DNA from: Azospirillum doebereinerae
GTDB taxonomy: Bacteria > Pseudomonadota > Alphaproteobacteria > Azospirillales > Azospirillaceae
Length of the DNA stretch: 64,000 nucleotides
Assembly: GCF_003989665.1 (NCBI RefSeq)
Contig: NZ_RZIJ01000027.1
Location: forward strand, 22,251-86,250
Reading direction: 5' to 3'
The first letter of the stretch is position 1; the number at the start of each line of letters is the position of its first letter. Below the pieces are notes generated by a model that made no database searches, had not been told where the DNA came from, and worked only from the letters and a program-made list of their open reading frames with translations. Position numbers and translations under genes: made by a program. This document shows positions 1 to 7,014 of this stretch, piece by piece.

Positions 1-1757
1 AGTGCCAGCAACGTCTTCTTGCCGGCAGCCATTTTGCCGGCGTCCTCACTATCGGCTTGTTCGCGCGCAACCTGGATTCGCTTATCCAGCTCGCCGAGGT
101 AATCCGCATAGAATTTCTTGATCTCGCTCAACACCTCGGCGTCGAGCTTCTTCATCGCATCGCTGCCGGCCGTCAAGCCTTCGCGACGTTTGGCGAAGTC
201 GAGTTGCTTGACCTCCAATTGAGCGCGCTGGTCATCGTAGAGATTCGCAGTGACACGCAGGGCGCCCGTCGAAGCCGTCGTGGCATTCCGTTCGGTTAGC
301 TCATCGTTGCCTTTTTTAAGGAGGCCGTCGTATTTTTCGAGTTCTTTCTTACGTTCGTTCAAAACGCCCATTCGGATATCGAATTGACGCTGAAAAGCCT
401 GGGCGGGGCCGCTGGTCGGATCCACAGCGTTCGCTTGATCGAGGCGTTTCTGGAAGGGCTCGATTTCTGCGGTCAACCGGGCAACTTCATCGCTGATCTG
501 AGCCCGGCGTTCGGACACCAGCTTCACGGCACGGTCGGTGATGATGCCGTTCTCGATGTCCTTGATGGCGTTCTCGGTGCTGCCCGAAAAGACGCCGGTG
601 GCGTTGGCCAGCTCGTAGAGCACCGAAACGACCAGGGAAATCGGCCCCAGCATGCCGCCGACGGCGACGCCGAGGCCCCGCGCGGTCAGCGTGGCCGTGC
701 GCATCGCGGCGATCATGTCGAACAGCCCGACGAGGACGGTGCGGCCGACGAAGACGCTGGCCATGATCGTCGCCAGCTCGGCCAGCTCGTGGCGGAAATC
801 CACGACCCAGAGCAGGGTGTCGCTTCCGCCGCGCAGGATGTCGCGCAGGCCGTCGCCGAGGTCGGTCGCCCACGCTTTCCCCGTCGGGCTGGCGAGCAGC
901 GCGTTCACGTCGCCCAGCGACAGGATGACCTGATCGAAGAATCCCGACATGCCGGTGTTCTGCGTCATCAGGTCGTTCAGGTTGGTCTTCAGCAGGCTCA
1001 TCTGCCCGCTGAAATTCCCCATCGCCTCCGCCGCGCTGCCGCCGTAGCTGCGTCGCATCTCGTTGAACATCTTCTCCAGCGCGACCGAGGCCTCGACGGA
1101 ACCCGACGACACGGCACGGGTGAACTCGGCCATGCTCAGGCCCATGCCGCGCGCCATAAGGTCGGCGGCGTTTGGCACGCCGTCGCTCAACCGGCCGCGC
1201 AGCAGATCCATCGAGACGACGCCCTTGTCGGCCATGGCCCCGATGGCGGTGGCGGCCCCCCCCAACTGGCCCGACGTGCCGCCGAAGGCCGCCACGGCGT
1301 CGGCCAGGGTCCGGAGCGAACCGCTCATCGGATCGAGACCGGCACCGGAGAGCGACACCATGGCATCGGTCAGCGTCTTGGCGTCGAAGGGAACGGTCTT
1401 GGCCATCTGGCCCAGGGCGTTGATCTTGCCCAGCGCGTCCTGCTCGCGCCCCAACTGGGTGCTGGCGGTCGCCATGGCGACCAGCAGGCTGTTCGTCCGT
1501 TCGAGGTCGGCGTTGGCCTTGACGATGCCGCCGACCCAGCCGACGGTCGCCACGCCGACGACGCCGAGCGCGTCCTGCAGCGAGCCCAGCGTCTGCACCC
1601 ATTGGTGCATCGACTGGCCGAGGCCGGAGACACGCGGCTCGGCGGCGCGCGCGGCGTTGCCGAGCTGCGTCATGGCGCTCGCCGCGGCGGTGATGCGGGT
1701 GCTGAAGTTCTTGGTGTCGAGGTTCAGCTCGACGGAAATGGTCGCGGCCGAGGCCAT
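1..1757 (-). CDS. Phage tail tape measure protein (partial, runs off the window)
   Basis: This open frame starts at 1757 and is still open at base 1, giving at least 585 residues. The first part (about residues 1-280) has the alanine/glycine/methionine-rich helical pattern of the tape-measure N-terminal domain, including a stretch reading LTDAMVSLSGAGLDPMSGSL. Two hydrophobic segments follow at roughly 340-420, then a charged coiled-coil-like region rich in K, E and Q. Tape measure proteins set tail length and help DNA delivery. The start is supported by an AGGAG seven bases upstream of the ATG. It lies directly downstream of tail assembly chaperone and tail tube genes, the usual order in siphophages. 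Long high-GC frames on the opposite strand here are shadows. Confidence 0.88.
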   Translation of the reverse strand, partial: MASAATISVELNLDTKNFSTRITAAASAMTQLGNAARAAEPRVSGLGQSMHQWVQTLGSLQDALGVVGVATVGWVGGIVKANADLERTNSLLVAMATASTQLGREQDALGKINALGQMAKTVPFDAKTLTDAMVSLSGAGLDPMSGSLRTLADAVAAFGGTSGQLGGAATAIGAMADKGVVSMDLLRGRLSDGVPNAADLMARGMGLSMAEFTRAVSSGSVEASVALEKMFNEMRRSYGGSAAEAMGNFSGQMSLLKTNLNDLMTQNTGMSGFFDQVILSLGDVNALLASPTGKAWATDLGDGLRDILRGGSDTLLWVVDFRHELAELATIMASVFVGRTVLVGLFDMIAAMRTATLTARGLGVAVGGMLGPISLVVSVLYELANATGVFSGSTENAIKDIENGIITDRAVKLVSERRAQISDEVARLTAEIEPFQKRLDQANAVDPTSGPAQAFQRQFDIRMGVLNERKKELEKYDGLLKKGNDELTERNATTASTGALRVTANLYDDQRAQLEVKQLDFAKRREGLTAGSDAMKKLDAEVLSEIKKFYADYLGELDKRIQVAREQADSEDAGKMAAGKKTLLA

Positions 1758-1772
1758 CGGGCAGCTCCTCGT

Positions 1773-2036
1773 CTACCCGCGCCAGGCTCTGGCCGACGGG
1801 TCGGTGTTCATCGACTTCAACGCCAGCAGGCCGGCGCGGTCGCGTTCGGGATTCGCTTCGGGGAAGGCCGGGATTCCCATCTCGGCCATCAGCGCGCGCT
1901 GGGTGTCCTGCACGTTCGCCACGTCGCCGCGCCCGGCGATCAGGTGGAGCCGCAGGGCCCGGCTGTCGCGTTCGGCGCTGATGCGGTCGATGTCGCGCAG
2001 CAATCCCCAGAAGGCGGCGATCGGCGTGTCGATCAC
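1773..2036 (-). CDS. Tail assembly chaperone, downstream (T-like) frame
   Basis: This is a short helical protein of 87 residues if read from the GTG at 2036. The frame is also open further upstream, through the 3' end of the preceding gene, and there it encodes a sensible continuation (LDFAYLVHRVQAFYGLDHW). No ribosome-binding site precedes the GTG. The position between the chaperone gene and the tape measure gene, and the open -1 frame, match the G/G-T arrangement of siphophages, where the second frame is made by programmed frameshifting. I infer that the real product is a fusion with the upstream protein. Synthesis from the GTG alone cannot be excluded. Confidence 0.7.
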   Translation of the reverse strand: MIDTPIAAFWGLLRDIDRISAERDSRALRLHLIAGRGDVANVQDTQRALMAEMGIPAFPEANPERDRAGLLALKSMNTDPSARAWRG

Positions 2037-2092
2037 GGTCCAGTGATCCAGGCCGTAGAAGGCCTGGACCCGGTGGACCAGATAGGCGAAGT

Positions 2093-2434
2093 CTAGCGCC
2101 GCTGGGCCGTCGGATCGACCGTCGCGGCGGGCGACTCCCCCACGGCGTCGGTCTCCTGGTTGGCCAGGAAGGTGAACAGCGCCTGGAGCTGGTCCATGCG
2201 CAGCTCGCGCAGGTCGGCCTCCGGCATCGTCGGGAAGACGCCGCGGATCTGCCGGATCACGGCGTCCAGCTGCTCGCCGACGTCGCCGGCTTCGCCGATC
2301 GACTGGGCCAGCCGCTGGGTGTCCACGAAGGCGCCGAGGCTCATCGGCTGCATGACGTGGGTCTGGCCCTTCAGCACGACGGTCTTGCCGAGATCGCGGG
2401 TGGGCAGTTCGTCCAGGTTCAAAAGCTTGGTCAT
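2093..2434 (-). CDS. Tail assembly chaperone (G-like)
   Basis: The protein is 113 residues, starting MTKLLNLDELP and rich in acidic residues and leucine, with a central segment (QTHVMQPMSLGAFVDTQRLAQ) typical of small tail assembly chaperones that coat the tape measure protein during tail assembly. It lies between the tail tube gene and the tape measure gene, as in siphophages. Its last third contains a run of five G residues (2137-2141 on the other strand) where a -1 shift would enter the T-like frame. The family assignment rests mainly on gene order and size, since these chaperones diverge strongly. Confidence 0.72.
   Translation of the reverse strand: MTKLLNLDELPTRDLGKTVVLKGQTHVMQPMSLGAFVDTQRLAQSIGEAGDVGEQLDAVIRQIRGVFPTMPEADLRELRMDQLQALFTFLANQETDAVGESPAATVDPTAQRR
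2137..2141 (-). other. Candidate -1 ribosomal slip site (G5 run)
   Basis: On the coding strand the sequence reads GTG GGG GAG. A tRNA on GGG can re-pair with GGG one base back. From this point the -1 frame is open through the stop codon of the upstream gene at 2093 and into the downstream frame that ends at 1773. This is an inference from frame analysis. The heptamer is not a canonical X XXY YYZ site. Confidence 0.45.
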
Positions 2435-2519
2435 GGGGCGTTCCAAACGGAAAAGGGGCCGGACGGAGAGGGGAAAGGGGGCGGCCACGGCGCCGTGGCC
2501 GCCTGCCGTCACTTGGTCG

Positions 2520-3047
2520 TCACACCGTGGCGGTTTCGTCGCCGACGACGAACAGCACCTTGCTGACCGGGTCGGGGTAGCCGGTGAACTCGACCTTGAA
2601 GACGCGCTCCTCGTCGAGCTTGTAGGCGAAGGTCATGGCGCCGGCGGTCGCCGCCAGCGGCACGGTGAAGTCCTCCGACTTGTCCGAGGCGGGCAGGGCG
2701 ACCGGGTGGAGAACCAGCGTCTTGGCGACCGACAGCAGGTCGCGGCCGACGCCGTTGGTGACCTCGACCTTCTTCTTGGTCGCGTCGGCGCCGTCGGTGA
2801 TCAGGGTGGCGCCGGGCATCACCTTGACCAGATTGCCCAGCGTCGTCTCGGCGAGCGGGCAGGTGACCTTCACCGTGCGGCCCATCACGTATTCGTTGAT
2901 CTCGGTGTTGCCGAACTGGTCGACCGTCACCTTGTGCGTTTCGGTGCTGACGGCGACTTCGACGCCGCCCTTGGTGTAGCCGAGGTCGACGCCGTCGAAG
3001 AGGACGGAGCAGACGCCGAGCTTAACGTTCTTGGTATCGGACGCCAT
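2520..3047 (-). CDS. Phage major tail tube protein
   Basis: The protein is 175 residues and rich in V, T, K and G, with an alternating beta-strand pattern and few aromatic residues. It begins MASDTKNVKLGVCSVLFDGVDLGYTKGG and contains the segment TETHKVTVDQFGNTEINEYVMG, which fits the tail tube proteins of alphaproteobacterial siphophages. Such proteins polymerise into the hollow tube through which DNA passes. AAGGGAG lies about ten bases upstream of the ATG. It is followed by the chaperone and tape measure genes and preceded by a minor capsid/head-completion gene. Confidence 0.82.
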   Translation of the reverse strand: MASDTKNVKLGVCSVLFDGVDLGYTKGGVEVAVSTETHKVTVDQFGNTEINEYVMGRTVKVTCPLAETTLGNLVKVMPGATLITDGADATKKKVEVTNGVGRDLLSVAKTLVLHPVALPASDKSEDFTVPLAATAGAMTFAYKLDEERVFKVEFTGYPDPVSKVLFVVGDETATV

Positions 3048-3127
3048 GACGGAAAAACTCCCTTGTGATGGAAGGCTGTGCTTGGAAAGGATCGCGCGGC
3101 GCCGGATGGCCCGGCGTCGCCATTTAT

Positions 3128-3143
3128 CAGTCAAAATTGACTG
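3128..3143. promoter_or_regulatory. Palindrome CAGTCA-N4-TGACTG
   Basis: This is a perfect 16-base dyad with 6-base arms, just after the stop of the minor capsid gene and about 80 bases upstream of the tail tube start. It has the same core (AGTCA-N4-TGACT) as the site at 3631-3646, so both are candidate operators for one dimeric repressor, probably the XRE protein encoded at 3833. Confidence 0.55.
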
Positions 3144-3144
3144 T

Positions 3145-3528
3145 TTAGTCTAGGGAAAAATTCACATCGAACGTCACCGCGAACTCCAGGCCGGCGCCGT
3201 CCGCCTGCGGCGAGACCAGCGGCAGGTGGCGCGGCCGGCAGTGGTGGACATGATAGCCGCCGACCGTCTCGGAGCGGATGTCGAGGGCGACGGTGCAGGC
3301 CTGGACCTTGGTGAAGCCGCTGTCGGGGTCGGGGGCGCGGACGACGAGTTGAAAGCTTCCGGCCGGAAAATAGCCGGGCATCTCGTGATTGATCGGGGTC
3401 GGCGTCTGGGTGGCGCGCAGCATCACGCCTTCGATGGCGCTGGAGGGCATCGCGTAGGTGAAGAGATCGATGCCGGCAGTGCCGAGACCGGCGTCGTGCA
3501 GTCGGTCTTGGAAGGCTTCGAGACGCAT
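3145..3528 (-). CDS. Phage minor capsid / head-tail completion protein
   Basis: The protein is 127 residues and starts MRLEAFQDRLHDAGLGTAG. It includes PINHEMPGYFPAGSFQLVVRAPD and ends in beta-rich sequence (EFAVTFDVNFSLD). This fits small minor capsid or tail-completion proteins encoded directly before the tail tube gene. AAGGAG sits eight bases before the ATG at 3528, so the in-frame start further upstream is rejected. It is the first visible gene of the leftward tail operon, next to operator-like palindromes at 3631 and 3722. Confidence 0.65.
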   Translation of the reverse strand: MRLEAFQDRLHDAGLGTAGIDLFTYAMPSSAIEGVMLRATQTPTPINHEMPGYFPAGSFQLVVRAPDPDSGFTKVQACTVALDIRSETVGGYHVHHCRPRHLPLVSPQADGAGLEFAVTFDVNFSLD

Positions 3529-3630
3529 CGGTGGAGCTCCTTGAGTAAGGTCGATGGCGGTGGAGTTGCGGAACGCTGCGGCGTCCGCCACAGGAACGCG
3601 CTCCGGATCGGCACCATTGGACTCAAAAGT

Positions 3631-3646
3631 AAGTCATTATTGACTT
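3631..3646. promoter_or_regulatory. Palindrome AAGTCA-N4-TGACTT
   Basis: This perfect 16-base dyad lies in the 304-base gap between the minor capsid gene (leftward) and the XRE regulator gene (rightward). The core AGTCA-N4-TGACT is identical to that of 3128-3143. It is a likely operator controlling the divergent region. Confidence 0.55.
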
Positions 3647-3721
3647 TTTGTCCAGCTCCGGTCGAAAACCACTCGACGCGTCCGATCTCGTCGATGGTCG
3701 GCGTTCCCGACATTGAACCAT

Positions 3722-3735
3722 TCACTAAAAAGTGA
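3722..3735. promoter_or_regulatory. Palindrome TCACT-AAAA-AGTGA
   Basis: This perfect 14-base dyad has 5-base arms and lies about 100 bases upstream of the XRE gene. The arms differ from the AGTCA/TGACT sites, so it may bind a second factor. A weak promoter-like pair (TTGCGG, 16 bases, TATGGT) follows it and could serve the regulator gene. Confidence 0.4.
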
Positions 3736-3832
3736 CTGATTTTCGATTTGCGGGTCTCCGCGTTTTCGCTATGGTGCCGGCAGGGCGTGACGGTTTCCGG
3801 CACGGCCCGTGGCAGAAGGTGGGGAATTGGCC

Positions 3833-4249
3833 ATGAACGACGCTGCCCAGCGGCCCAGGAACGAGATGGTCCGGTTCCTCGGCAAGCGCATCGAAGATCT
3901 GAAGGGCGTGAAGAACCAGCGCGAAATCGCCGCCGATCTCGGTTACGAGCGGCCGAACATCATCTCCATGTTCAAGCAGGGCGACACCAAGGTTCCGCTG
4001 GACAAGATTCCGGCCCTCGCCAAATCCCTGGAAGTCGATTTCGGTTATCTGCTGCGCCTTGGAATCGAACAGTTCATGACGGGCGAAACGGAAAAGCTCG
4101 CGCATTTCATGGACCGCGTCGTCAGCGACGACGAATGGGAGGTGGTGCGGATGCTCCGCGAGGCGGCCGGAGACAGCGAGGTGGTCCTGGATGGCGGAAA
4201 GCGGGCCATCCTGCGCGACGCCGTGAAAAAAGCCTGGGATTGCCCATGA
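3833..4249 (+). CDS. XRE-family phage transcriptional regulator
   Basis: The protein is 138 residues. Residues about 10-65 form a helix-turn-helix of the Cro/C1 type (VRFLGKRIEDLKGVKNQREIAADLGYERPNIISMFKQGDTKVPLDKIPALAKSLEVD). The remainder is a helical acidic tail with no recognised enzymatic domain. The ATG at 3833 is preceded by AGGTGGGG; a GTG at 3809 in frame is possible but has no site. It is transcribed away from the tail operon and sits next to three palindromes, so it probably represses the leftward phage genes. It marks the end of the visible prophage remnant, since the next gene (4326-4733) looks like a host gene. Confidence 0.8.
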   Translation: MNDAAQRPRNEMVRFLGKRIEDLKGVKNQREIAADLGYERPNIISMFKQGDTKVPLDKIPALAKSLEVDFGYLLRLGIEQFMTGETEKLAHFMDRVVSDDEWEVVRMLREAAGDSEVVLDGGKRAILRDAVKKAWDCP

Positions 4250-4325
4250 AGCGGTTCCACAAGCCGGCCGCCGCCGATGCGCGTTACCAGCGGCGAACGG
4301 GACCGGCGAGGAGCGCGTCCATCCG

Positions 4326-4733
4326 TCAGCCGGGCGCGTCGAAGGTCAGGGTGACGGCGTCCGCCGACCGCTGGGCGGGGCCGTGGTGGACCGCCTCGAC
4401 GTTGTTGCCGTCGGGGTCGAACAGGAAGGCGGCGTAGTAGCCGGGATGATAGGCGCGCTCGCCCGGCTCCCCGTTGTCGCGCCCCCCGGCGGCGAGGCCC
4501 GCCGCGTGGAAACGGCGCACCGCGTCGTGGTCGCGCGCCTGGAAGGCCAGATGGACGTGGGTCCCCGGCTTTCCGGCGTCGATCCACAGCTCGTCGGCCG
4601 CGAGGTGGGTGTCGTCCTCGTCGACCGGAATGTCGAGCGTGCCCAGCACCGCCTTGTAGAAGCGTTTGGTCGCCGCAAGGTCCCTGGCGCGCAGATGGAT
4701 GTGGTCGATCAGGCGTCCGCGCTTGAGTTCCAT
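4326..4733 (-). CDS. VOC-family (glyoxalase/bleomycin-resistance fold) protein
   Basis: The protein is 135 residues with the vicinal-oxygen-chelate pattern. The N-terminal half starts LIDHIHLRARDLAATKRFYKAVLGTL, where the first metal-binding His is expected. The C-terminal half carries HPGYYAAFLFDPDGNNVEAVHHG, including the usual FFxDPDGN signature and a Glu that would be a metal ligand. Members are metal-dependent lyases, dioxygenases or antibiotic-binding proteins; the substrate cannot be told. GGGAGCGGAG precedes the ATG. It stands alone between the phage remnant and a host gene on the other strand. Confidence 0.85.
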   Translation of the reverse strand: MELKRGRLIDHIHLRARDLAATKRFYKAVLGTLDIPVDEDDTHLAADELWIDAGKPGTHVHLAFQARDHDAVRRFHAAGLAAGGRDNGEPGERAYHPGYYAAFLFDPDGNNVEAVHHGPAQRSADAVTLTFDAPG

Positions 4734-5002
4734 GGCTCCGCTCCCGTCAATTCCGCGTGTCCTCCCGATAACCGCGTGGCGCGCCTCGAGTCTCGGTCCG
4801 CCATCCCCGTCCCGCGCGAAGGTGGCGTTGTCCGGACGGTGGGGCATCGGCGCCCGGCGTCGGCGCTCTGGTGGAATTCCGCTGCGGGCTTTTGGCGAGG
4901 AGCGCCATGCCGCCTGACTTCCGGCGGTTTCTCCGTTATATTGGGTGCATCGGCCGGGACCGTCATTTGGCCGAAGATTCCCCATACGGAAGTTCTCTTT
5001 GC

Positions 5003-5248
5003 ATGTCGTTTGAAAAATCCTCGGGTCCGCGCGTGCCGCGTCCCCAGTACAACAAGTCCCGTCCGCAGAACAACGGCCCGAGGCCGGCGTCCCGGTCGTC
5101 CTCCGGCGTGAACGGCTCCGCCCAGCAGAAGCACACGCAATGGCTGAGTCGCATGGCCGACGCGGAGCGGGCCGGCGACACCATCGAGGCGGAGAATTGC
5201 CGGCAGCACGCCGAACACTGGTTCCGCGTGACGCGCGGCCAGGATTGA
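5003..5248 (+). CDS. Small DUF4167-like protein
   Basis: The protein is 81 residues: a basic, low-complexity N-terminus (SRPQNNGPRPASRSSSGVNG) followed by HTQWLSRMADAERAGDTIEAENCRQHAEHWFRV. The latter resembles the conserved helical segment of alphaproteobacterial DUF4167 proteins, which is also preceded by an Arg/Asn-rich stretch. Those proteins are usually longer; this is a minimal version. The composition suggests RNA or polyanion binding, but the function is unknown. The 5' region has no strong ribosome-binding site. Confidence 0.75.
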   Translation: MSFEKSSGPRVPRPQYNKSRPQNNGPRPASRSSSGVNGSAQQKHTQWLSRMADAERAGDTIEAENCRQHAEHWFRVTRGQD

Positions 5249-5349
5249 CCGGCGGCAAGGCATGGGGCCGCCCCCTGCTTCCCGCTGACGCTTGGGGGCG
5301 CGTCGTGATAAGAATCCCCCGGTGCCGAACAACCTGAAAGACCCGGTCG

Positions 5350-6675
5350 ATGGCCATGCGGAGTTTGACGTCGGACGGCCAGCAGCGCCTTTCGGAGATT
5401 GCCCGCCGCCACGGCGTCAGCGAGGACGCCGTGCGCTCCATGCTGACGGCGCTGAGCAACGGCGGCGGCACCATGGCGCAGTTCAGCCACCCGGAGTTCG
5501 GCGGGTCGGGCCAATGGATGCGGGGCGGCATGACCATGGTCAGCGACCTCTTCAACAACGCGTTGAAGGCGACGGTCGACAACCTCTGCAACGACCTTTC
5601 CAACTTTTTGCTGAACCCGCCGATGGGCGCGTGGCAGGACGCGGAACCGGCCGCCAACTCCTCATGGCAGCAACAGCGGCAAGGCGACGGATCGTCGTTC
5701 GGCACGGGTTTCGGCGGCAACAACTGGTGGCCGGCGGAGCTGGGGATGCCGAATTCCAGCGGCGCGCAGAACGATCTGCGCTACGCCTATTTCCAGGACA
5801 CGCGCCGTCTGGCGGTCGAGATCGCGGGCGCGCTGACCGTCTACGACACCGCCGACCACCGGATTTCCGGGGTGTCGCAGCAGCAGGGCAACGGCTGGAC
5901 GCTCACCTTCACCAGCCAGTACGGCACCGTGCCGGTGTCCTCCCTGCGCGTGGTCGACAGCGGCCTGCGCCCGGCCGGCCCAGCCCCGTCGCCGCAGCCG
6001 TCCCTTGCTTCGGCCCCGGCCGCCCCGGAATTCGTTCCGGAGCCTGAACCGGCCCCGGCCCCGGCCCCGCCCCCGACCGCCGCGCCGCCGTCGCCGGAGT
6101 CGTTCGCCGGCACCGTGTGGTCGTTCGGGGAGTCCGGCAGCGACGCGGCCTCCACGCTCACCCTGGCGGCCGATGGGGGGATCGCCGGGGGGGACGCGCG
6201 GGTGCGCTACTGGTCGGCGGAGGACGGGACCCTGACCTTCTACGACACCGATGGCCGTTCCTCGGTGGCCTTCGCCCTTCCGGCCTCCGGAGCAACCGCG
6301 CCGGTGCTGCCGGGCCACGACCCGGCGCGTCCGGACCGGAGCTTCACGCTTCGCCCGCAGGCGCAGCAGCGGGATGCGGAAGCGCCGTCCGGGGAGGCCG
6401 CGCTGCCGGTGACCCTGACGGTCGGCGATTGGACGCTGGAGGACAACGGCGGAAACCGCCTTGGCGTCCTGCGCCTGCTGGCCGACGGACGGGTCGAGGG
6501 CGGGCGGGGAAGCGAAGCCAAATGGCGGATCAAGGACCATGGCGTCGACTTCCTGCACGGCAGCGGGCGGCCGACCTCCCGCTTCGACACCCTCCAGTTC
6601 CGCGCCGGACGCTGGACGCTGATCGGGGCGCCGCTCAACAACGAATCGGCGGCGCTTTTCCTCAAGCAGTCCTGA
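5350..6675 (+). CDS. SHOCT-like protein with proline-rich linker
   Basis: The protein is 441 residues. Residues 1-95 (SLTSDGQQRLSEIARRHGVSEDAVRSMLTALSNGGGTMAQFSHPEFGGSGQWM and a following helix) match a widespread proteobacterial SHOCT-type module with a helix-turn-helix-like start. The middle (about 140-200) is a compact beta region. A Pro/Ala linker of about 40 residues then leads to two related beta-rich C-terminal units, each containing a tryptophan and LTLAADGGI / LRLLADGRV type strands. There is no signal peptide and no obvious catalytic motif. The role is unknown, and the duplicated C-terminal unit suggests ligand or lipid binding. Confidence 0.72.
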   Translation: MAMRSLTSDGQQRLSEIARRHGVSEDAVRSMLTALSNGGGTMAQFSHPEFGGSGQWMRGGMTMVSDLFNNALKATVDNLCNDLSNFLLNPPMGAWQDAEPAANSSWQQQRQGDGSSFGTGFGGNNWWPAELGMPNSSGAQNDLRYAYFQDTRRLAVEIAGALTVYDTADHRISGVSQQQGNGWTLTFTSQYGTVPVSSLRVVDSGLRPAGPAPSPQPSLASAPAAPEFVPEPEPAPAPAPPPTAAPPSPESFAGTVWSFGESGSDAASTLTLAADGGIAGGDARVRYWSAEDGTLTFYDTDGRSSVAFALPASGATAPVLPGHDPARPDRSFTLRPQAQQRDAEAPSGEAALPVTLTVGDWTLEDNGGNRLGVLRLLADGRVEGGRGSEAKWRIKDHGVDFLHGSGRPTSRFDTLQFRAGRWTLIGAPLNNESAALFLKQS

Positions 6676-6681
6676 CGCTTC

Positions 6682-7014
6682 TCAGCAGAGCGACAGCCAG
6701 AACACGCCGGAAAAGCTGAACAGCGTCGATGCCGCCGCCGCCAGCGACACGGCGAGTCCCACCGTGCGGGCGAAGCCGGCGGGCAGCCGCCTCAGCCGCA
6801 GGACGACCGCCACGACGGCGGCGGCGAGCCCGGCGAGCAGCAGGCAGAGCGCAAGCCGGAGGTGTGTGACCCCCGGCAAAAGCTCCGCGTCCTGCCAACC
6901 GAGCCGGCAGCCCGTCGCCTGAAGGCCGTAGAGGGCCAGGAAACCGACCGCCCAGATCGTGAACGCCGCGAGGATGGGGAGGAAGACGGGCCGGCTCGCG
7001 GGGCGTCCACTCAT
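6682..7014 (-). CDS. Small membrane protein of the cytochrome oxidase operon
   Basis: The protein is 110 residues with three predicted membrane helices (about 10-30, 48-70, 82-106) and short basic loops. The start codon overlaps the stop of the COX1-COX3 fusion gene by four bases (ATGA), so the genes are translationally coupled. Position and size suggest a fourth oxidase subunit or assembly factor, but I do not recognise the family. It is the last gene of the leftward oxidase operon. Confidence 0.7.
   Translation of the reverse strand: MSGRPASRPVFLPILAAFTIWAVGFLALYGLQATGCRLGWQDAELLPGVTHLRLALCLLLAGLAAAVVAVVLRLRRLPAGFARTVGLAVSLAAAASTLFSFSGVFWLSLC

Noticed and set aside
384..2096. Long plus-strand open frame of 570 codons opposite the tape measure gene
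   Set aside because: High-GC shadow: His/Arg/Gly-rich composition, no domain, and the opposite strand encodes a coherent phage protein.
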